Assembly: GCF_016801865.2 (NCBI RefSeq)
Contig: NC_068938.1
Location: 67,307,005 to 67,371,004 of the forward strand
Reading direction: 5' to 3'
Origin: Culex pipiens pallens
Taxonomy: Eukaryota; Arthropoda; Insecta; Diptera; Culicidae
DNA length: 64,000 bases
Shown here piece after piece: positions 24,670 through 35,187 of the stretch. Numbering within the stretch: the stretch's first letter is position 1; the number at the start of each line of letters is the position of its first letter. The notes beneath the pieces are model-generated. The model made no database searches. It saw nothing but the letters and a program-made list of their open reading frames with translations, and was not told the DNA's origin. Position numbers and translations under genes: made by a program.

Positions 24670-25675
24670 GGGTAATTCTCCCCCAACTCACACAGCAGTT
24701 GCCCCGACCCCTCTTCGATTTGCGTGAAACTTTGTCCTAAGGGGTAAGAGGTGACTTTTATCCCTGATCACGAATCCTAGGTCCATTTTTGATATCTCAT
24801 GACGGAGGGGCGGTACGACCCCTTTCAATTTTTGAACATGCGAAAAAGACATGTTTTTCAATAATTTTCAGCCTGAAACGGTGATGAGATAGAAATTTGG
24901 TGTCAAAGGTTCCGTAAAAACGTATTTTTTATCGAAAAAAAAAACACTAGAAACGTTTTAAAAACTCTGCCATTTTCCGTTACTCAACTGTAAATTTTTT
25001 TAGAGCGTGTCTTTTTAAAGGTAATTTAATGACTTTTCGAATCTACATTGACCCAGAAGGGTAATTTTTTCATTTAGAACAAAAATTTTCATTTTAATAT
25101 TTCGTGTTTTTTTCTAACTTTGTAGGATTATTTCTTAGAGTGTAACAATGTTCTACAAAGTTGTAGAGCAGACAATTACAAAAAATGTTTTATAAATATT
25201 AGGGGTTTGCTTATTTTACGTTTTTTTTTTGAAAAATTTGGTCATCGTTGCCCGTTCATGGTCAGTCACCCGCGACAGACACGGACGACGAAACAAAGCG
25301 AAACGAAATTCTTGTAATTTTCTGCTCTACAACTTCGTAGAACAATGTTACCCTGTAAAAAATATCCCTGCAAAGTCAGAAAAAAAACACGAAATATTAA
25401 AATGAAATGTTTTGTTCTAAATGAAAAATGACCCTTCTGGGTCAATATAGATTAAAAAATACGTTTTTTCGGAATTCTGAGTACGCCATCTAATTTTGCA
25501 CAAAAGTCAAAAATTGAAAGGGGACGAACCGCCCCTCCGTCATGAGATATAAAAAAATGGACCTCGGATTCGTGATCAAGGACAAAAGTTACCCCTTTTG
25601 ACAAAGTTTCACGCAAATCGAAGAGGTGTCAGGAAAATTTTTCCCGATTTAGTGTGAGTTGGTAGAGAATTACCC
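24670..25675. mobile_element. 1-kb foldback element with GGGTAATTCTC ends
   Basis: The ends GGGTAATTCTC at 24670 and inverted at 25675 are both followed inward by CCAACTCACAC. The arms pair over several hundred bp, including GACGGAGGGGCGG near 24803 against CCGCCCCTCCGTC near 25530. The centre holds CACCCGCGACAGACACGG. Two diverged relatives lie at 49650-50720 and 51890-52470. No ORF of note. Confidence 0.85.
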
Positions 25676-27353
25676 ATAGGTCCCATAAACATATGAAACA
25701 CAATAGTTTATAGGACCTTAAAAAATCTCTAGATATGTTTGTGTTGAGCTATTTTTACCTTTTTTTACCACTTCCAACCCACTATCCACCGGATCGGGAT
25801 GGCGTTGATGAGCCGTAGATGAATTTGAGTCCCATCGCGACGCTCTTCCCCACTGAACTCAACAACGAAGCGTGTGGCACCAAGTTATGATGGCGATGGT
25901 GGCACTTTGATTGTGTTTTGGCCTTCCAGTCATGAGGGCGTTCGCGCTGCTGCCTCACTCAGCAGTGGACAATTTATTAAAACTGGTCGAGAGGAACGCG
26001 CCAGCCAGCCTGCGATGATCGAGTTACTGTTTGACATATCAATTAGGGCTATTTCGCTTTATTCGATGAATTTTAATTGGCGTTAATTAGTTTATTTTTG
26101 TCCGGTGGAGAAAGTTTGCTTTGGGAGAGAGTTTTGAATTGTTTAAAATTGTTAAGGAATGTTTAAAGTTTTTATATGTAAATATTTGCAATACATATTT
26201 ATAAAAAAAAACTATTGCAGTTCTACTCCACCCCACAAGTTTAAATCTGGAATGTCATATAATAAATAAACAATTAATATTATTTCCAGACTTTTCCACG
26301 CAAAACCTCTTTGGTGAGCCGCTATTGTTGGCATAGTGTTAGCCACTCTATTATGTTGATCTCACTTGATGTTTTATGTTGTCAGAGGAATTTTTGTTCT
26401 CGTTTCCCCCAACGATGTTCTCGCACCCTAAATAGAGATATTTTTTCTTAATAATGTTTTCACTCTCTCTAAAAAAAAAACAACCAGACAGGCGTATAAC
26501 GCATGAATTGCAGCACCAACAGGAAAGAAAAGCATATTTGTGGTGACTCTCGGATGTAATCTGAAAAGAAGAAGAAAAAAAAATCAACAACATAAAAAAT
26601 AGTCCTTTTCCCCTCCCGGCAGAGGGTAAATCGTTGCAGGCAATTTTCGATTACAAGCAAACAAAGAGAAGGGTGTGCGTTTTTTTTCACTCCCTTTTTT
26701 CGAGTAGTGAGTCGGCCTCGAACCTAATGCCAGAATGTTGCAAACTCACCCCCTCCTGTCATACTTTCAGTTTGGTTTGGTTTGGTATGCTCCATTTACT
26801 ATTCAAAACAGATTTAGAGTTATGTTCTTTATCCGACCTCCGTCGAGCATCCTGTGGTGGCTTCTTTATTTCGCGCTACTTAACGTTTTTTAATGCAGTG
26901 ATTTCGTTACAACTCTATGAGCGAGCACGATTGTTGATTGAGGGTTGGCTGAATCTAGCCCAGCGGGAGTCCTTTGGTGGTCTATCAACGCAGAACCGCC
27001 TGCGGTTTGCCGGAAGTCATTAAGGACACTTTCACTAAATGATGGGTGGTCGCATTGATTGGATGGACATGGTTGGGGGAAAATTGTTGGTTAAAAAAGT
27101 ATATATTTTCTCTACATATTTCTCTACATTTATCAACAACTACAACTTAATCTACCTATTTTTTTCTTAATTATTCGATTTAGTAAGGGAGACTGGGGAG
27201 ACTTGATCCATGTCATGTCATCGTCAAAATGCTGTTTCAAAATGTTTTAAAACATTTTTCATAACTTATAGAACTATTTAGATCACAAATCCATACAAAC
27301 CTAATAAGGTTGAGTTCAAAGTTACTGAGAAAGCAAAACTACAAAAAGGGCGG
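25676..27353. other. Single-copy-like DNA, no gene recognised
   Basis: 25790-26060 and 26590-27040 are GC-balanced. A 129-codon plus-strand ORF (26634-27023) has no recognisable domain. 27120-27350 is AT-rich. Confidence 0.4.
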
Positions 27354-27355
27354 TA

Positions 27356-27562
27356 CACAGCGAAAAATATGTTTTGTTGAGAACTTGGTTGATTGAATAT
27401 TATCTCTTTTTTAAGTAATATTACCTAAAAAATGTGTAAAAATGTGAACATGAAGAAAATTCACCAGAAACTGATGATAACTCATCAGTTTCTGATGTAA
27501 CATTATTTTTACACAAAATCTGTCACCATTCCCTGATGAATATTACCATCATTTTTTCTGTG
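27356..27562. mobile_element. 207-bp MITE with TA duplication
   Basis: Ends CACAGCGAAAAATATG and, inverted, CACAGAAAAAATGATGG; TA at 27354-27355 and 27563-27564. A small internal hairpin of the type ATCAGTTTCTGATG lies near 27485-27500. Confidence 0.78.
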
Positions 27563-27806
27563 TAGCTTATCGATAATATTAACAAGTTTAGGATAAGATT
27601 AACCGTTTAACGAATTTCTTTAAAATTATGTCAAACAGTACATACAAACACTTTTGCCATGCTCTTCTTCCAAGGCATCAACGTTGCACAGTAGGGGGGC
27701 CAGAAATATTTTAGATTTTGGAAAAACTCGAGTGATAACCTCTGGTTCGATTTTTCAGGCAAAAATAAGTTACTGTGCTAATTTTGAGCCAAATCGGTTA
27801 AGGGTT

Positions 27807-28009
27807 TTTATTTATTTAATCATCAACCCGGTACGAGAGTCGAACTCACGACCTCTGGATTGGCAATCCAGCACTCCACTAGTCGAATTCCCAGTGAGTA
27901 GAATTACTCTTTCAAGGGAACTGATTTTGCCGAGCCAGACAGAAATTGAACCCATCACCTTCCGCTTACAAGGCGAAACCCGTAACCTTACGGCCACGGT
28001 AGCTCGGCG
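27807..28009 (-). mobile_element. Dimeric tRNA-derived SINE
   Basis: Read on the minus strand, the first unit (28008 down to 27929) has a perfect 7-bp acceptor stem GCCGAGC/GCTCGGC, anticodon loop CTTGTAA (TGT, Thr-like) and B box GGGTTCAATTTC. The second unit (about 27893 to 27824) has anticodon stem CTGGA/TCCAG, loop TTGCCAA (GCC, Gly-like) and B box GAGTTCGACTC. An A-rich tail (27807-27823) and the duplication AAGGGTT (27800-27806 and 28010-28016) complete the SINE. The layout recalls the dimeric SINE Twin of Culex pipiens; identity was not tested. Confidence 0.88.
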
Positions 28010-28016
28010 AAGGGTT

Positions 28017-28593
28017 AAGATTAAGTTTGCATGGGAAAATTCGTATAAATTAGAGGTGGGCAAAAAAGAGCGAACCGCTCAAAGAGCCGGTTCACTGAAA
28101 AGAGCGAACGAACCGTGGCTCTAAAAAAAAGAACCGCGGTTCTTTTTTAAACTCCGGTCTTTTGGAAGAACCGTTTCAAGATGGCATGATTTTTGTTATA
28201 AACGTAATTTATTGAATTTCCAAAAAAGTTTAGTACTAAATTTGTTTTTGGGAATTGAAAATGCAGTTTCAAATATTTCAAAGCTTGTAAAAATTAATCC
28301 CAAAAGTAAATGATGAAATGAATCTTAATGAACTGAAAAAAACTTGTCATTGTACAACTGATTGTATATTAAAGTATAACCGGAATACAAATTTTAGTAT
28401 TTCAATTTACGCAGGTTTCGACCAAAATTGTCCAAGTGAGCAATCCTTGTAGGAAATTCTCTGCAAATTTGTCGAAGAGTGCAAGAAGATTCGAGTTGCA
28501 AATAAGTGAATTAGTAGAAAATAAGAGTATTTCACAATAAGGGTGATTTTTTGAATCTGTATTTACAAGAATATAATTGGATTTTTTTTTCTG
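28017..28593. other. AT-rich spacer with GAACCG-word cluster
   Basis: 28060-28170 has a cluster of GAACCG/CGGTTC words (AAAGAGCCGGTTC, GAACCGCGGTTC), a short irregular repeat or transposon end. Nothing coding is seen. Confidence 0.4.
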
Positions 28594-28771
28594 CTACACA
28601 CAAAAATATCAATTCCCGTAATCGTGAATTGTGTTCATGAATTTAAGAACCACGAAAGAATTAATTCATGAGCATGGTGCATTTGCACTGTAAACGTGAA
28701 TATATTCCTTCGTGATTCTTGAATTCATGAACACAATTCACGATTTGAAGAATTCACTTTTTTCCGTGTAG
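28594..28771. mobile_element. 178-bp foldback MITE, CTACACAC ends
   Basis: The arms pair across nearly the whole length: ATCGTGAATTGTGTTCATGA near 28621 against its complement near 28725-28744, with ends CTACACACAAAA and TTTTTTCCGTGTAG. TA may be the target site. Confidence 0.8.
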
Positions 28772-28826
28772 AAAGTTGACGGTCATGCCAACCCAAGCAC
28801 CTTTGTTGAAGACACCAAAGTTATAT

Positions 28827-29337
28827 CGACGTCGTCGTGCTATCATGTCGCACCCGCCATTTCGACTTTCCGAGAAAAACGCGTTTTAATGTTTGACCTT
28901 GAATAAACAAAAACTAGAGCACGCAATGTAAACAATAACAAACACGTTTTGTTTGGCTGACCATTCTGTGCATTGTCCCGAAGTTTGGTTGTATTTGGTT
29001 GCTGGAGTCTCGAGTTATAATTACAAATGTTTACGGTAGTCTGACTTGTACGTGCGTCAAACGCATCCTGACCTGAAATCCCTTTGGCCAATTGTCACAC
29101 TTACATCGATTTTCAGGGAGTGACAAGATAGCACGACAAGATTGAAACTACTTTCATATGTAAAGTGACAAAAATGCACGGAGTTTTTTTCGGTTTTTGG
29201 TGAATATCTCAGGATTGAAATCGAATTTTGGGGATCTGTGAAGGTCAAAAGGTGAGGCATTGTGAGCTGCACAAAATGGCGTTCTTAACTCAATTTGGCC
29301 CAAAATGCACGTACGACAAGTTAGCACGATGGCGACG
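28827..29337 (+). mobile_element. TIR MITE, CGTCGTGCTATC family, copy 2
   Basis: Near-identical in layout to 9410-9939, including the internal third end motif near 29117-29137. A possible ATAT target duplication is at 28823-28826 and 29338-29341. A foldback half-element abuts on the right. Confidence 0.86.
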
Positions 29338-29339
29338 AT

Positions 29340-30020
29340 ATTAGAGAGAATTTTCTCAACTTTTCAAAAATGTTTTTTTCAAAGGTGGGCAAACATGTGC
29401 ACTAATTTAAAAAAAAATAAAAACTTTGGCTTTTTTAAAAAAAGTTAGGTAAAAATAGGTAAATGGCATTAACTTGAAAACGGTGCATTTTATCAAAATT
29501 TCACTTAAGTACTTTTTGGTTCCAAATTTGTTTTTACATCGGAAAATGGAGTTGAAAAATTTTTGCGACCAATATTTCGATTTCTTTTAAAATCAGTATG
29601 GATTAAAACAATCATAACTCGGTCAACGTTTTAAGCACAACCTGGAAATTTCTGAAAAGTTAGCTTTTGATGTCCCCTAAAACATATATAAAAAAAATAA
29701 AAATAGTGTTTTTTTTGCAAATCAAGTTTTAGTGACAAAAAGGTATATAAAAAATCATTAAAAAATTTTCACCGCGTATCATTTTTTCAGTGTAGTCTTT
29801 ATCCATACCTACAACTTTACCGAAGACACCAAATCGATCAAAAAATCCTTCAAAAGATACAAATTTTTGAATTTTCATACATCATTTTTGTATGGACAGC
29901 TGCCAAATTTGTATGGAAAATTATATGGACAAACTAATGATGCAAAATGGTTTCTTTGGGCATACCGAAGGCACCAAAAAAGTTTCAGTCGGATTAAAAA
30001 ATACCAAAATAAAATCGCCG
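29340..30020 (+). mobile_element. Half of a GGCAAAGTTGTAGGTAT foldback element
   Basis: Runs from AGAGAATTTTCTCAAC to GTTTCAGTCGGATTAAAAAA and is collinear with the right arm of the palindrome at 33350-35187. Only one arm is present, so no foldback is possible here. Confidence 0.78.
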
Positions 30021-31440
30021 CCCACGGACACTGAAGAGACTTTTTTTTTCGCTGACTTATCTTCCCGAGAGAGCCGGGAAAGAAAATGCAATCCAGAGAA
30101 AGCTTCCAAAGAAAAATTATATAAATTATTCAAATTTGACGTGCTCTTTTCCTCTTTCGCCAGTTTTTTTTCATTCTCATGTCTTAATCATACCCTGCAG
30201 GAAAATTTCCCCATTCCACTCTAGACCAAAGTCCGCATTCAAGAACCATGCCCGGCTCTGTGCCACTTTTAAGTAAATTTTATGATAATTCCATTGATTT
30301 TGCTTCTATTTTTCTTCTCTTTTTTAATCCGCTAAGAAATCCTTTCCGCCTTGCGCGAAACGCCAACGAAATAATTCATTTGAGAAACATTTTAATTTTT
30401 TCCCCCAAACTCCCCCTTCGCGCCAAGGGTCAGAACTTCTCAAGATCCATCGCGAAAAGTGAATGGATGGGGAAAATCCTCGAGGAAATCAAAATTCATC
30501 AGCGAACAATAAAGCTAATTGAAACGAAAGGGATTTCCTGGGCCCGCGAGCTGGGAGAAGGAAAATTTGATTTGGCCGTTTTCGGAGCCGGTTTGGGAAT
30601 CAATTTTCTGAAGCGCAAAAATAAGAATGAGAAAAGAACTTTTCCGAAAATTCCATTGGATCAAATTTGCTTAGGCTTGATGTTTATTGCATCAACCGGA
30701 ACCGTTGGAAAATTCGTTTGGAAAATGGCTAGGACTTGTGGGACCTGTGAAAATGTTCGCATAATCCATAATCGTAAAAAATGTGCCAGCCAAGCCAAGG
30801 ATGGGGCAGGAGAGTGAAAGGGGAAGGGAGGGGATGGAAATAAAAACAAGCTCAAAGAAATGCATTAGCATCGGGTAAACTGAATTTTATTTCACTTATG
30901 GTATTAAAAATGTATGCCACCTTGGCACTCTCGCTGGCCGGGTGTGAGTGAGAGTCCTCAAGCAGCAAGGCAATAGCACTGGTGTTTATGTGTTTGTGTA
31001 TGTGGTAAGGATAAATGCGCGAATTTTCTCGCGAACCGTGCAAAATAACACCAAGACAATAAAAAATGTTGTTGTTTTTTTTGTGAGGGGAGCAACGAAC
31101 GGAGGCAGGGTTGGCAGATTGAGTTATTTATATTTTTTTTCATAGTTTGGAACAGAAGAATTGTAAAAAATAAGTTTTGAAATATTCTTTAGTTTTTGAA
31201 GGGAATGCATGTTATGATATTTAGGATTTCGATTTTATTTATGTTTTTCTTGGAATTTTATTCTACTATTTTCGTTTTCCATTTTTTTCGTTTTTAAGTG
31301 TTTTATTTTGGGTGCCAAAATAAAAAGAGGAAAGGATCATAGCAGCAATTATTTCTTTAGGAATTTGTGACTTTTGTTCTTTAAAAGTTTGAAAATTATC
31401 TTTTTTTTTTTGAATTTTCGCTTTTTCAATTTCATATTTA
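30021..31440. other. Unique-looking DNA with a 189-codon ORF, function unknown
   Basis: The plus-strand ORF 30248-30817 (189 codons) is the longest ORF outside repeats and transposons. It is rich in K, F, R, I and N and shows no motif, signal peptide or membrane segment that I recognise. A chance ORF is the likelier reading. Flanking DNA is single-copy in appearance. Confidence 0.35.
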
Positions 31441-31442
31441 TA

Positions 31443-31833
31443 CACCCAGAACTGGACATCGGCATACGAGAGGATAAAGAGCACGATTCGGTAGTAAAAT
31501 GGTACTGTGTGCGGACTGAGAGGATAAATCCCAAAACTACCAAGAGTACTTTACTCATGGGTTCATCTTCAAAAAAAGTTCATCTGTCAAAAAAAAAAGT
31601 ACCGGTACCGAGACTCGAACCCAAGACCTTCGGCATATTGAACCGTGCCTTTGCCATATGGGCCACCATGGTTCGGTGACAAAGTGGCGATCATGTGTCC
31701 ATATAAGCCACTCAATAGGATGAACTGTTCCAATGAACGAATGAACACGCGAGAGGACTATACTCTCGCAAAATAGCACTTTCCTCACGTTTCTTTTCGT
31801 GAGGACTATCCTCTCGTTCTTTAACTTTGGGTG
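31443..31833. mobile_element. 391-bp TIR element with TA duplication
   Basis: Ends CACCCAGAACT and, inverted, CACCCAAAGTT; TA at 31441-31442 and 31834-31835. CGAGAGGA/TCCTCTCG words recur near 31468, 31519, 31751 and 31809. It carries an internal tRNA-derived unit. Confidence 0.72.
31603..31681 (-). mobile_element. tRNA-like unit (SINE head or pseudo-tRNA)
   Basis: On the minus strand it has A box TGGCCCATATGG and B box GGGTTCGAGTC at tRNA spacing, and directly downstream a T-run (A-run at 31590-31598 on the plus strand) able to stop Pol III. The acceptor stem is weak, so a functional tRNA is unlikely. It lies inside the TIR element 31443-31833. Confidence 0.65.
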
Positions 31834-31835
31834 TA

Positions 31836-32802
31836 GCAATATAACAAGCCTCTCGTTAAACTGAAACGGAAGGGTTAATGAATCAATAGTCATCAGTCAC
31901 AAAATGAATTTTAAGTTATTTGAGTTAATTTAGAGCGAGTTGTTGCGCTGTAACTACGGCAAATAATGTCCTGGGCATTTGTGGAAATTCAATGTCTCAT
32001 CCTCGAAGGTCCCGGAGTACCAAAACTTCTTAGCATGGTATGTTAAAAAAAGACAAGAAGAGACCGGGCGTAATCTAGCCTAAGGCACTCTCCAGGATCC
32101 TTTCGAAAGATTTTCTCCTCTATAGGCAAGAAAACTGTGACGTAGCAAATGAAATCAAAGAACTCAGTATTCATTTTGTGAGTGCCATTTGAGTGGTTTG
32201 ACAGGTGTCAAATCGGGACTTAACATTTTTTTGAATTTGAATTTGCTTCCGATTGCGCGAAACGTCATAACACGAGTTTTTTTTCCGTATTAGTGCCCGT
32301 GTGCTTGTCCCTGCTTCTGCCCGTGTTCGTGCCCGTGCTTCTGACCGTTTTCGTGTCCCTGGCCGTGTAGGTGCCTGTTCCTGGACATTCCTGTGGCCGT
32401 GTCCTTGTCGTGCTCCTAACCGTGTGTTAGTGTCCATGCAAAACGGAACAGCCGGAACAAAATTTTAATTTTTAATGCAAAGTCCCGGCACTGACACCTG
32501 TCAAAAAAGTTCATTTGGTTATTTACCTTTGAGGTTAAGTTCCGAGCTTTTCTCCTTTATAGAGGAGAAAAGCTACTCGCGACAAAATTTTTAGGCTAGG
32601 AATTTTGACAGATATGATTTTCATAAAGTGTTCGCCTCCTTTTCTCTCCCACAGAAAACCTGGGAACGAGGTAGCTGTCAAACTAGGCCAAAATGTTAAA
32701 GTCACTCACAAAATGAACTTTGAGTGATTTGAGTTCATTTCTGACGTCACGATTTTCTCCTCTATTACTAACACACTCAGTCGTTCACTCGCTTACCCAC
32801 TA
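31836..32802. other. Spacer with degenerate hexamer minisatellite
   Basis: 32290-32430 is a degenerate array of CGTGCC/CGTGTC-like hexamers. 32560-32580 has a short GGAGAAAAGCT word repeated inversely (CTTTTCTCC). 32740-32800 begins a stretch of CACTCA-type words that resumes after the MITE to about 33075. No gene is seen. Confidence 0.45.
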
Positions 32803-32968
32803 CACCCTTACAAAAAATCATGATTTTTTGAGTTCCAAATCCCACTTTTCATACGATTTTTTGAGTTCAGGTACTACAACCATAAAAATGGTTATATGGG
32901 TTGAACGGAAAAATCGTATGAAAAGTGGGATTTGGAACTCAAAAAGTCAAGATTTTTGGGTAAGGGTG
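32803..32968. mobile_element. 166-bp foldback MITE with TA duplication
   Basis: Ends CACCCTTAC and GTAAGGGTG; arms of about 65 bp pair with few mismatches (CCAAATCCCACTTTTCATAC against GTATGAAAAGTGGGATTTGG). TA flanks at 32801-32802 and 32969-32970. Confidence 0.87.
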
Positions 32969-33095
32969 TACCAAACTCCGTGTTCATTTCTTTCTCACTG
33001 GTTCACTCTCTTACCCACTAACTTACTGATTCATTCACTCACACATTCACTCATTCTCTCTCACTCTTATTCATTTACTGTCACAAAAAATGGGT

Positions 33096-33527
33096 AAAAT
33101 CGATCAAAAAATTCCTTCAAAGATACAGATTTTTGAATTTTCATACATCATTTTTGTATGGCCAGCTGCCAATTTTTTTTTAAATGGTATGGACAAACTA
33201 ATGATGCACAATGGCTTCTTTGGGCATACCGAAGGCATTAAAAAAGTTTCAGTCGGATTAAAAAATACAAAAAAATCGAATGACCGAAATCTGAGAGAAC
33301 TGCTCTTCTGTCACAAGAGCGTTCTCTAGGATTTCGGTCATTCGATTTTTTTTGTACTTTTTAATTCGACTGAAACTTTTTTGGTGCCTTCGGTATGCCC
33401 AAAGAAGCCATTTTGCATCATTAGTTTGTCCTTTTAATTGTCCATACAAATTTGGCAGCTGTACATACAAAAATGATGTATAAAAATTCAAAAATCTGTA
33501 TCCCTTGAAGGAATTTTTTGATCGATT
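33096..33527. repeat. Near-perfect palindrome, about 215-bp arms
   Basis: AAATCGATCAAAAAATTCC at 33097 pairs with GGAATTTTTTGATCGATTT ending near 33527. The centre (33276-33345) is a tight hairpin with TCGAATGACCGAAAT against ATTTCGGTCATTCGA. Formed by two ends of the GGCAAAGTTGTAGGTAT foldback family meeting head to head. Confidence 0.85.
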
Positions 33528-35187
33528 TGGTGTCTTCGGCAAAGTTGTAGGTATGGATACGAACTACAATGGAAAAAAATGATACACGGTCAAAAAAATT
33601 TGGTGATTTTTTTATTTAACTTTTTATCACTAAAACTTGATTTGCAAAAAACACTATTTTTATTTTATTTTATTTTATTTTTTGATATGTTTTAGAGGAC
33701 ATAAAATGCCATCTTATCAGAAATTTCCAGGTTGTGCAAAAAATCATTGACTTAGTTATGTTTTTTTTAATCAATACTGATTTTTTCAAAAAATCGAAAT
33801 TTTGGTCGCAAAAATTTTTCAACTTTATTTTACGATGTAAAATTGAATTTGAAATTTTGATAAAGTGCACCGTTTTCAAGTTATAGCCATTTTAATGTAA
33901 CTTTTTTCAAAATAGTCGCAGTTTTTCATTTTTTTAAATTAGTGCACATGTTTGCCCACTTTTGAATAAAAATATTTTTGAAAAGCTGAGAAAATTCTCT
34001 ATATTTTGCTTCTTCGGACTTTGTTGATAAGACCATTAGTTGCTGAGATATTGCCATGCCAAGGTTTAAAAACAGGAAAATTGATGTTTTCTAAGTCTCA
34101 CCCAAACAACCCACCATTTTTCAATTTCGATATCTTAGCAACTAATCGTCCGATTTTCAATGTCAAAACATGAAACATTTGTGAAATTTTCCGATCTTTT
34201 CGAAAACAATATTTTAAAAATTTTCAAATCAAGACTAACATTTCAAAAGGGCCAAACATTCAATATTACGCCCTTTTAAAATGTTAGTCTTGATTTGAAA
34301 ATTTTGAGAATATTGTTTTCGAAAACATCGGAAAATTTCACAAATGTTTCATGTTTTGACATTGAAAATCGGACGATTAGTTGCTAAGATATCGACATTG
34401 AAAAATGGTGGGCTGTTTGGGTGAGACTTAGAAAACATCAATTTTCCTGTTTTTAAACCTTTGCACTGCAATATCTCAGCAACTAAAGGTCTTATCAACA
34501 AAGTCCGAAGAAGCAAAATATAGAGAATTTTCTCAGCTTTTCAAAAATATTTTTTTCAAAAGTGGGCAAACATGTGCACTAATTTAAAAAAATGAAAAAC
34601 TGCGACTATTTTGATAAAAGTTACATAAAAATGGCTATAACTTGAAAACGGTGCACTTTATCAAAATTTTACTAAAGTACTTTTTGATTGCAAATTCAAT
34701 TTGACTTCGAAAAATAAAGTTGAAAAATTTTTGCGACCAAAATTTCGATTTTTGGAAAAAATCAGTATTGATTAAAAAATTCATAACTCGGTCAATGATT
34801 TTTTGCACCACCTGGAAATTTCTGAAAAGTTGGCATTTTATGTCCTATAAAACATATCAAAAAATAAAAAAATTAAAAATAGTGTTTTTTTGCAAATCAA
34901 GTTTTAGTGATAAAAAGTTGAATAAAAAAATCACCAAATTTTTTTCACCGTGTATCATTTTTTTCCAGTGTAGTCCGTATCCATGCCTACAACTTTGCCG
35001 AAGACACCAAATCGATCAAAAAATTCCTTCAAAAGATACAGATTTTTGAATTTTCATACATCGTTTTTGTATGGACAGCTGCCAAATTTGTATGGAAAAT
35101 TATATGGACAAACTAATGATTCAAAATGGCTTCTTTGGGCATACCGAAGACACCAAAAAAGTTTCAGTCGGATTAAAAAATACAAAA
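33350..35187. mobile_element. 1.8-kb foldback element, about 900-bp arms
   Basis: The left arm (33350-34258) and right arm (34268-35187) are inverted copies. The outer ends match GTTTCAGTCGGATTAAAAAA and the centre is AATATTACGCCC. The arms contain GGCAAAGTTGTAGGTAT and AGCAACTAATCGTCCGATTT. No transposase. It shares its left arm with the palindrome 33096-33527. Confidence 0.88.
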
